DNA from: Pseudomonadota bacterium
GTDB taxonomy: Bacteria; Pseudomonadota; Alphaproteobacteria; Rhizobiales; Xanthobacteraceae
NCBI GenBank assembly: GCA_023449855.1
Contig: JAEXHR010000160.1
Span: 1-10,284 of the forward strand
Reading direction: 5' to 3'
Length of the DNA stretch: 10,284 nt
The first letter of the stretch is position 1; each line of letters starts with the position of its first letter. Positions 1 through 5,474 of this stretch are shown one piece after another. Made by a program: the position numbers and the translations under genes. Below the pieces are notes generated by a model. The model searched no databases. It was not told the DNA's origin and saw only the letters and a program-made list of their open reading frames with translations.

Positions 1-317
1 CAACCGGCGCACGCATTCGCGTGGCGCCGGACGTCAGCGCAGGCGGTGCCTTTGCCGCCCAAAAGTTTAGACGGGCCGACGCTTGATGCGCCAGACTGTG
101 ATGCCGATGAAGACCCGCTTGGGGACACCGATGCGAAGCTCCCGCTTCGTGCGGTTTTCCACGCGGCTCTTTCCTTCGGCAGCGTTACAGTTGTCACGGC
201 GCGACGGTGAGCGTTTCGGCCTTCCCCTCACCCCAGAATCAGGTGGACCCTCGCGTCACCCGGCCGCGCTAGACGCGCTTGCCGCCACGCGTGCACTCCG
301 CCGCCATGAGTCCTTCC
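1..317. other. rne leader side and left-edge intergenic stretch, no confident gene
   Basis: I find no convincing gene in this stretch. It contains a hairpin at 134-149 (CGAAGC, 4-base loop, GCTTCG) that would lie in the 5' untranslated region of the RNase E mRNA if transcription starts upstream of it. RNase E messages are known in enterobacteria to be autoregulated through their 5' leader; a similar role here is only inference. On the - strand a 31-codon frame (67-162, GTG start, GGAAAG upstream) and an open frame running off the left edge (ATG at 14-16) are visible, but both are too short to judge. I saw no convincing -35/-10 pair for rne. Confidence 0.5.
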
Positions 318-3300
318 ATGCCAAACAAAATGTTGATCGATGCGACGCATCCCGAGGAGACCCGGGTTGTCGTGGTTCGCGGCAATCGCGTCGAGGAATT
401 TGATTTCGAAACCGCGCAGCGCAAGCAGCTCCGCGGCAACATCTATCTCGCCAAGGTCACGCGGGTTGAGCCGTCGCTGCAGGCCGCTTTCATCGAATAT
501 GGCGGCAACCGCCATGGCTTCCTCGCCTTCAGCGAAATCCACCCGGATTATTACCAGATCCCGACGGCCGACCGACTGGCCCTGATCGAGGCGGATGAAG
601 CCGCCCATCGCGAGGCCGAAGAAGAAAACGAGAAGCGCTCCAGCCGCCGCCGCTCGCGCCACCGCAATTCGCGCCGGCGCGACCGTGGCGAGCGCGTGCG
701 CAGCAACGTGGTCGAAGGCGCCGCCATCGATCCGTCGCTGGCCGAACAGCCACACGTGGAATTTGAAGGCTTCGTGCCGGCGCGCTTCGATGCGCCTGAT
801 CACGCGGTCGCATCCGAGGCCGTGACGTCCGAGCCGGTCGCCATTGCCGAGACGCAGACCGAACAGCCCGCTGCGGCCTTCGAGCCGGCAGCTGCCGAGA
901 CCAGCGAACCCGTCGCCGCCGTCGCACAGGACGAGCCGGCAGCCGTTGCCGCAAGCGACGAGCAGCCCGCCGAGATCCACGCCGGCGAAGCTACGGCGCA
1001 GGACGAGCATGCCGATGAGGTGCACGCCCACGACGTCCACACCGATGACGAGCATGCGGCCGAAGGCGACGATGCCGAGGACGATGAGGACGAAGACGAG
1101 GACGACGAGGAAGAATCCGAAGAGGATCAGGTCGAGTCCGTCGGCGGCGACGACGTGTTGGAGGAAGTGCCGGAGCGCGCCTTCCGTCCGCGCCGTCAGT
1201 ACAAGATCCAGGAAGTCATCAAGCGCCGCCAGGTGATGCTGGTGCAGGTGGTCAAGGAAGAGCGCGGCAACAAGGGCGCTGCCCTCACGACCTATCTCTC
1301 CCTCGCCGGCCGCTACGCCGTGCTGATGCCGAACACCGCACGCGGCGGCGGCATCTCCCGCAAGATCACCTCGGCGCAGGACCGCTCGCGCCTGAAGGAA
1401 GTCGTTTCCGATCTCGACGTGCCGGAAGGCATGGGCATCATCCTGCGCACCGCAGGCGCCTCGCGCTCCAAGCCGGAGATCAAGCGCGACTTCGAATATC
1501 TGATCCGGATGTGGGAAACCGTCCGCGACATGACGCTGAAGTCGCAGGCCCCGACCCTCGTCTATGAGGAAGGCTCGCTGATCAAGCGTTCGCTGCGCGA
1601 TCTCTACAACAAGGAGATCGAGGAAATTCAGGTCGCCGGTGAAGCCGGCTACCATGAAGCGCGCGACTTCATGCATATGCTGATGCCGAGCAACACGCGC
1701 GCCGTGAAGATGTATCGCGACGGCCAGCCGCTGTTCTCGCGTATGGGCGTGGAGAGCCAGCTCGACGCCATGTTCACGCCCACCGTGCAACTGCGCTCGG
1801 GCGGCTACATCGTCATCAACCAGACCGAAGCCCTCGTCTCCATCGACGTGAACTCGGGTCGTTCGACCCGCGAGCATCACATCGAGGACACCGCGCTGAA
1901 GACCAATCTCGAAGCCGCCGAAGAAGTCGCGCGCCAGCTCCGCCTGCGCGATCTCGCCGGCCTGATCGTGATCGACTTCATCGACATGGACGAGAAGCGC
2001 AACAACCGCGCGGTCGAGCGCAAGCTCAGCGACTGCCTGCGGCAGGATCGCGCCCGCATCCAGGTCGGCCGCATCTCGCATTTCGGTCTTTTGGAGATGT
2101 CGCGCCAGCGCATCCGCGCCAGCGTCCTCGAAAGCTCCACCGAGGTCTGCGCGCATTGCGGCGGCACCGGCCATGTCCGCTCGGTCTCCTCGGTCGCGCT
2201 GCAGTTGCTGCGCGGCGTCGAGGAAGTGCTGATGAAGGGCGCGACGCATAATCTCGTCGTGCGCACCCGCAGCGATGTCGCGCTCTATGTGCTGAACCAC
2301 AAGCGCGGCCATCTGCGCGACCTCGAAGAGAGCTTCCAGGTTACCATCGCAGTGCTCGCCGATGCGCATGTGACCGGCCAGCAGTCATATGTGATCGACC
2401 GTGGCGAACAGGTGCATACGCTGGAAGCCGCCAAGGCTCTGCTCGCAGCCCAGCTCGCCAATCTGCCGCCCGCGCCGGAAGAAGAGCCCTACGACGACGA
2501 AGAGCTGTTCGAGATCGAAGCTGAAGTCGAGACCGAGGAGACCGAAGGTCTCGGCGACGAAGAAGGCGCTGAGGCCTCCGCCGATGGCGAAGGTGGCGAT
2601 CGCAAGCGCCGCCGCCGTCGTCGCCGCCGCGGCCGTTCGGGTGAAGCACGCGAAAGCGGGGATCGTGAATCTGGTGACGCCCAGGTCAGCGATGCCCATG
2701 CCGTAACCGACGGCGCCATTGAGACCACAAGTGAAACCGCCGGCGACGATGCTGAAGGCGACGATGACGAGGCTGACGATCAGCCGCGCGAGGCACGTGA
2801 CGATCAGTCCGCCGATGGCGAGCGTCGTCCGCGCCGCCGTGGCCGTCGTGGCGGCCGCCGCCGCCGTGGCGGTGAGCGTCCTGAAGGCCATGAGGAAGGT
2901 CTCGCCGGCTCGATCGCCGACGAACTCGCCGGGCCTCAGGAATCCGAAGCCAGCGAAGCCGTCGCCGATCTCGACGGCCGCAACAATGGCCATGGCGAGC
3001 AGCCGAGCGTCGAAGCCCAGCCGACCGAAGCGCCGAAGCGTGACCATGACTCGGTCCCGATGTTCGCGCCGGCCGAGCCCGCTCCGGCCGCACCAGCTGC
3101 CGCAGCTCCCGAGCCCGCCGCGCCCGCGCAGGAGGATGACAAGCCCGCTCGCCGCCGTTCCACGGTGCGCGAAAAGGTCAGCTTCGGCACCACGGCCCCG
3201 GCGGCGGCTGTCGAGCCGGAAGCACCTGCTCCGGTCGCCGCTGTAGAAGAGCCTGCGCCAGCGGTAACGCCGGTTGCACCTCCTGCTCCCGCACCGAGCA

Positions 3301-3359
3301 CCGAGGCCCCGCGCAAGGCAGGCTGGTGGTCTCGCGCTTTTGGCGGCGGCAACGGCTAA
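318..3359 (+). CDS. rne: Ribonuclease E (RNase E/G family)
   Basis: This is the endoribonuclease that starts bulk mRNA decay and processes stable RNA precursors; its C-terminal part normally scaffolds the degradosome. Numbering from MPNKM (1013 aa), the S1 RNA-binding domain begins near residue 37 and is split by a roughly 200-residue, mostly acidic insertion (about 86-290). It resumes at about 295-345. The catalytic DNase I-like part carries SIDVNSGR with D510 and VIDFIDM with D553, matching the two Mg-binding aspartates of E. coli RNase E. CAHC (C611, C614) matches the zinc-link that joins dimers. The C-terminal 300 residues look disordered, with three Arg-rich RNA-binding tracts in the protein (about 111-126, 762-774, 837-853), a Pro/Ala-rich stretch and a terminal GWWSRAFGG. 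I chose ATG 318 because MPNKMLIDATHPEE is the start usual for this family; ATG 306 and TTG 279 are possible, and none has a clear ribosome binding site. A bidirectional terminator follows 25 bases after the stop. Confidence 0.97.
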   Translation: MPNKMLIDATHPEETRVVVVRGNRVEEFDFETAQRKQLRGNIYLAKVTRVEPSLQAAFIEYGGNRHGFLAFSEIHPDYYQIPTADRLALIEADEAAHREAEEENEKRSSRRRSRHRNSRRRDRGERVRSNVVEGAAIDPSLAEQPHVEFEGFVPARFDAPDHAVASEAVTSEPVAIAETQTEQPAAAFEPAAAETSEPVAAVAQDEPAAVAASDEQPAEIHAGEATAQDEHADEVHAHDVHTDDEHAAEGDDAEDDEDEDEDDEEESEEDQVESVGGDDVLEEVPERAFRPRRQYKIQEVIKRRQVMLVQVVKEERGNKGAALTTYLSLAGRYAVLMPNTARGGGISRKITSAQDRSRLKEVVSDLDVPEGMGIILRTAGASRSKPEIKRDFEYLIRMWETVRDMTLKSQAPTLVYEEGSLIKRSLRDLYNKEIEEIQVAGEAGYHEARDFMHMLMPSNTRAVKMYRDGQPLFSRMGVESQLDAMFTPTVQLRSGGYIVINQTEALVSIDVNSGRSTREHHIEDTALKTNLEAAEEVARQLRLRDLAGLIVIDFIDMDEKRNNRAVERKLSDCLRQDRARIQVGRISHFGLLEMSRQRIRASVLESSTEVCAHCGGTGHVRSVSSVALQLLRGVEEVLMKGATHNLVVRTRSDVALYVLNHKRGHLRDLEESFQVTIAVLADAHVTGQQSYVIDRGEQVHTLEAAKALLAAQLANLPPAPEEEPYDDEELFEIEAEVETEETEGLGDEEGAEASADGEGGDRKRRRRRRRRGRSGEARESGDRESGDAQVSDAHAVTDGAIETTSETAGDDAEGDDDEADDQPREARDDQSADGERRPRRRGRRGGRRRRGGERPEGHEEGLAGSIADELAGPQESEASEAVADLDGRNNGHGEQPSVEAQPTEAPKRDHDSVPMFAPAEPAPAAPAAAAPEPAAPAQEDDKPARRRSTVREKVSFGTTAPAAAVEPEAPAPVAAVEEPAPAVTPVAPPAPAPSTEAPRKAGWWSRAFGGGNG

Positions 3360-3383
3360 GCGCTCATCCGCGCTGCGACAAAC

Positions 3384-3417
3384 AAAAAAACCGCCCGGCA
3401 AAACCGGGCGGCTTTTT
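3384..3417. terminator. Bidirectional Rho-independent terminator between rne and the GlxA-like gene
   Basis: A perfect 8-bp GC-only stem (CCGCCCGG at 3391-3398 with CCGGGCGG at 3404-3411) closes a CAAAA loop. It is preceded by seven A residues (3384-3390) and followed by C and five T residues (3413-3417). On the + strand this ends rne; on the - strand the A tract becomes a U tract and ends the converging regulator gene. The regulator's stop codon (3416-3418) overlaps the + strand T tract. Confidence 0.93.
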
Positions 3418-4384
3418 ATTGAAGCCTCGAAACCTCCGCAGCAGCCGGATTGTTGAACGTCCGCCGATACTCGCCCGGTGTGAGACCGACGATCCGCTTG
3501 AAGCTGCCGCGGAATGTCACCGTCGACTGAAATCCGCACGACATCGCGATGTCATCCGCATGGGCGCCGGTCGCTTCCAACAGCTCCTGCGCGCGGCGTA
3601 TCCGGGCGTTCAGCAGCCAGCGCATCGGCGTGACGCCGACCTGTTCGAGGAAGTGGCGCGCAAAGCTCCGTTCGCTCATCCGGGCATGGGCCGCGATCTG
3701 TTTCACGGTCAATGACTTCGTCATTTGCGCCGTCATCCATTCGAGAAGCGGCGTGAGCGAACCGACTGACCGCGGCGGATCGCGCCGAATGAATTGCGCC
3801 TGACCTCCGTCACGGTCGACGGGCGTCACAGCGAGGCGCGCGGCCTTGGCTGCAAGCGCCTGCCCGAAGTCCCGCCTGACAAGATGCAGGCACATGTCTA
3901 GTCCCGCCGACGCACCTGCAGAGGTGACGATCGGCCCTTCATCTACATAGAGCACATTCGGATCGACGGTGATCTCGGGAAAACGCCGCTGGAGCTCATC
4001 GGCACACAGCCAGTGCGTGGTCGCCCGTCGCCCGTTCAGAAGCCCGGCCGCGGCCAGCACGAAGGCGCCAGAGCAGATCGACGCGATCCGGACGCTCCGC
4101 CGTGACGCCGCCTGCAGCAGCCTGATGACGGCACGCGGCACTTCTGCGGAAGTGTCCTCAATCCCCGGCACGACGATCGTATCGACGAAGCGGAGCGCGC
4201 CGAGTCCGAACGGAACGATGAGATTGAACGCCCTCGCCTCGACCGTCTTCGTCTCGCCGCAGACCTTCACTTCGTAAAGCGGCTTTCCGTTTTCGTCCGC
4301 GAGGCGACCGAAGACCTCGCAGGCGATCGTCAGGTCATAGGGGATCAATCGCTGCATGGCGATCACCCCGATCTTGTGAACCAT
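3416..4384 (-). CDS. GlxA family transcriptional regulator (DJ-1/PfpI-like domain plus AraC HTH)
   Basis: This is a predicted DNA-binding transcription factor of 322 aa, a usual length for the family. Residues about 4-170 form a DJ-1/PfpI (class I glutamine amidotransferase-like) fold with the nucleophile-elbow motif SICSGAF, Cys at 104, followed by AGLLNGRRATTHW. In this family the domain senses a small ligand or acts as a dimerisation unit and is usually not an active enzyme. Residues about 212-310 are an AraC/XylS double helix-turn-helix, with LTVKQIAAHARMSERSFARHF as the first HTH and DDIAMSCGFQSTVTFRGSFKR plus LTPGEYRR as the second. I start at ATG 4384 (MVHKIGVIAMQ), where family similarity begins; the TTG at 4441 would place the start inside the putative operator. 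The gene is divergent from the DUF3817/CopD pair, its likely target. The effector is unknown; members of this family sense varied amino-acid-like or quaternary amine compounds. Confidence 0.9.
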   Translation of the reverse strand: MVHKIGVIAMQRLIPYDLTIACEVFGRLADENGKPLYEVKVCGETKTVEARAFNLIVPFGLGALRFVDTIVVPGIEDTSAEVPRAVIRLLQAASRRSVRIASICSGAFVLAAAGLLNGRRATTHWLCADELQRRFPEITVDPNVLYVDEGPIVTSAGASAGLDMCLHLVRRDFGQALAAKAARLAVTPVDRDGGQAQFIRRDPPRSVGSLTPLLEWMTAQMTKSLTVKQIAAHARMSERSFARHFLEQVGVTPMRWLLNARIRRAQELLEATGAHADDIAMSCGFQSTVTFRGSFKRIVGLTPGEYRRTFNNPAAAEVSRLQ

Positions 4385-4422
4385 GTCCCGGCCCTTTGCT
4401 GCGCTATCGACGCCGAAGCCAT

Positions 4423-4453
4423 ATTGGCAGAAATCGATCAAAGATAGGCAGAA
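4423..4453. promoter_or_regulatory. Putative AraC-family operator: direct repeat at 21-bp spacing
   Basis: The 10-mer ATTGGCAGAA (4423-4432) recurs as ATAGGCAGAA (4444-4453), so 9 of 10 positions agree and the copies are exactly 21 bp apart, about two helical turns. The second copy continues into an inverted half (GGCAG-AA-CTGCC, 4447-4458). AraC/XylS regulators typically bind direct repeats with about this spacing, and the site lies between the regulator gene and the divergent membrane-protein operon. That it is the operator of the neighbouring GlxA-like protein is inference. Confidence 0.5.
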
Positions 4454-4469
4454 CTGCCACTCTCGCCAA
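4441..4469 (-). promoter_or_regulatory. Candidate sigma-70 type promoter of the GlxA-like regulator
   Basis: On the - strand TTGGCG (4469-4464) and TATCTT (4446-4441) are separated by 17 bases, each matching 4 of 6 consensus positions. Transcription would start near 4434, giving a leader of about 50 bases before ATG 4384. One copy of the direct repeat lies between the -35 and -10 boxes and the other near the start site, which would suit autorepression. Confidence 0.3.
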
Positions 4470-4511
4470 ACTGCTCGTCGGCCTATGTGAGAATTGACGC
4501 ATCGAGACGCG

Positions 4512-4516
4512 AAGGA
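4512..4516 (+). promoter_or_regulatory. Ribosome binding site that supports a TTG start
   Basis: AAGGA lies 6 bases before TTG 4523, an ideal spacing. It favours this start over the in-frame GTG at 4487, which has no purine-rich site upstream and would add 12 poorly conserved residues. Confidence 0.55.
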
Positions 4517-4522
4517 CAGGCC

Positions 4523-4861
4523 TTGGAAACAGAACGAGACATCGAAGCGGCACTGCTACGTCGTCTGCAGCTGGCAGCGATCCTTGAGGCCTGCACACTG
4601 ATCCTGTTGATCGGCGTGGCCGTTCCGCTGAAGCACGTCTGGGGATGGCCTCTCGGCGTCAGGGTCATCGGCCCCGTGCACGGGCTTGCCTTCATCGGAT
4701 ATGCCGTGGTGCTGCTGCAATCCATCGGTGCCGGCATGTGGCTGCGGGGCGAGATCGGATGGCTGGCGCTGTCGGCCTTCGTACCCTTTGCCGGCTTTCG
4801 CAGCTCGACATTCTTCGCCCGCCGCGCGGCCGCGCTGGGCTCGCATCGGCAGGGGCACTGA
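4523..4861 (+). CDS. DUF3817 family integral membrane protein
   Basis: This is a 112-residue hydrophobic protein of unknown function that I assign to the DUF3817 (YdzA-like) family. The family pattern is visible: LRRLQLAAILEACTLILLIG, then VPLKHVWGWPLGVRVIGPVHGLAF, then a third hydrophobic stretch ending in FVPFAGF. Membrane segments fall at about residues 16-35, 48-70 and 78-92, so it should sit in the inner membrane. The TTG start at 4523 is chosen because of AAGGA 6 bases upstream; GTG 4487 (124 aa) is the alternative. The stop is followed after two bases by the GTG of the CopD-like gene, so the two form an operon. The pair is divergent from the GlxA-like regulator and probably under its control. 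The assignment is from recognised motif pattern, not a search. Confidence 0.82.
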   Translation: METERDIEAALLRRLQLAAILEACTLILLIGVAVPLKHVWGWPLGVRVIGPVHGLAFIGYAVVLLQSIGAGMWLRGEIGWLALSAFVPFAGFRSSTFFARRAAALGSHRQGH

Positions 4862-4863
4862 CC

Positions 4864-5271
4864 GTGGACGACATCTATCTGTGGCTGAAGGCCGCTCATG
4901 TCGCCGCGGCGCTGATCTTCGGCGGCGGCGTGATCGTGACATCCCTACTGCTATCGGTCCTGCCGACGATGCCGCATCAAACCCAGCAGCTCGCAGCGGC
5001 CTTCCGGCGCTACGATCAGCGCGTCACCGTGCCGTCGATGCTCGCTGTATGGGTTCTCGGACTCACGCTCGCCATCACCGGCTCATGGTTCGGGAGTCTT
5101 TGGGTCAACGCTAAGCTCGGCCTCGTCGTCCTGATCTCCGGGCTGCACGGCTATCAGTCCGGCAGACTCCGCAAGATCGCAGCGGGTGCCGGTGGCGAGA
5201 TGCGATCGACGTTGCCTATGGTGATCGCGGTCGTCGTCGCGATCGCCTGTTTCGCGGTTCTCAAGCCGTAG
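4864..5271 (+). CDS. CopD/HemJ-like (UPF0093-type) small membrane protein
   Basis: This is a 135-residue inner-membrane protein with four predicted helices (about residues 5-30, 56-75, 80-97, 117-133). LWLKAAHVAAALIFGGG at the start and the WVNAKLGLVVLISGLHGYQSGRLRK segment resemble the CopD family and the related HemJ protoporphyrinogen oxidases, including the paired histidines H12 and H95 that in such proteins sit in membrane helices and may bind haem or metal. Which of the two functions applies, if either, cannot be told from the sequence, and conserved HemJ features outside these helices are weak. GTG 4864 is the start because it directly follows the DUF3817 stop (two-base gap) and has AGGGG 8 bases upstream; the open frame continues upstream to 4645 but overlaps the preceding gene. 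A weak terminator-like hairpin lies downstream at 5336-5368. Confidence 0.78.
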   Translation: MDDIYLWLKAAHVAAALIFGGGVIVTSLLLSVLPTMPHQTQQLAAAFRRYDQRVTVPSMLAVWVLGLTLAITGSWFGSLWVNAKLGLVVLISGLHGYQSGRLRKIAAGAGGEMRSTLPMVIAVVVAIACFAVLKP

Positions 5272-5303
5272 CCGACCGCCGTTCTTTACCACACGAAATC
5301 GAC

Positions 5304-5334
5304 TGGCGGATTACGCTTCGCTCATCCGCCCTAC
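5304..5334. repeat. REP-like palindromic repeat, GGCGGAT type
   Basis: The arms GGCGGAT (5305-5311) and ATCCGCC (5324-5330) are perfect inverted repeats around TACGCTTCGCTC. Read on the - strand the centre is GAGCGAAGCG, the same core as in the other palindromes of this window. Elements of this form are dispersed in intergenic regions of Bradyrhizobium-like genomes. Confidence 0.75.
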
Positions 5335-5335
5335 A

Positions 5336-5368
5336 GAAAAAAGCCGCCCGGCAAAACCCTGCGGCTCT
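5336..5368. terminator. Degenerate terminator between the CopD-like gene and dctA
   Basis: Outer arms AGCCGC (5342-5347) and GCGGCT (5361-5366) pair over 6 bp. Two mismatches then interrupt the stem before GG/CC and a CAAAA loop. It shares 15 consecutive bases (5344-5358) with the rne terminator (3391-3405). The + strand tail CTCTTG is a poor U tract. The A run at 5337-5342 gives a good U tract on the - strand, so it more likely ends dctA than the CopD-like gene. Confidence 0.6.
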
Positions 5369-5372
5369 TGTC

Positions 5373-5463
5373 GTAGCCCGGATGGAGCGAAGCGCAATCC
5401 GGGAACTGTCGAACGTATTGAAACGCCGGTCCCCGGATTTCGCTTCCGCTCCATCCGGGCTAC
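5373..5463. repeat. Inverted pair of REP-like repeats, AGCCCGGAT type
   Basis: Two copies of a palindromic element lie head to head. The first (5373-5403) reads GTAGCCCGGATGGAGCGAAG and then CGCAATCCGGG. The second (5431-5463) is its near reverse complement, ending CCATCCGGGCTAC. Each copy can fold on itself through CCGGAT/ATCCGG arms, and the two can pair with each other over about 30 bases around a 27-base spacer. This resembles a BIME-like arrangement. The second copy ends 11 bases past the stop of dctA, so it would lie in that mRNA's 3' end. Confidence 0.75.
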
Positions 5464-5474
5464 CGCCCCTCGGA

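Noticed and set aside
1..16. Partial - strand gene starting at ATG 14-16 and leaving the window
   Set aside because: Only five codons are visible and no ribosome binding site precedes them, so it cannot be told from chance.
228..2369. 713-codon open frame on the - strand opposite rne
   Set aside because: It lies entirely antisense to the unmistakable RNase E gene. Its low-complexity Ala/Asp/His/Leu composition is what high-G+C third-position bias produces in the complementary frame.
2576..2890. Tandem repeat or horizontally acquired segment inside rne
   Set aside because: The repetitive look comes from runs of Arg, Glu and Asp codons in a disordered RNA-binding tail that is normal for RNase E.
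2385..3539. 384-codon open frame on the - strand opposite the 3' part of rne
   Set aside because: It is a shadow of the repetitive Arg- and Glu-rich C-terminal region of RNase E, and it also crosses the terminator and the end of the GlxA-like gene.
4645..4863. 73-codon upstream extension of the CopD-like frame
   Set aside because: It overlaps the DUF3817 gene in another frame and lacks membrane-protein character; GTG 4864 fits operon spacing.
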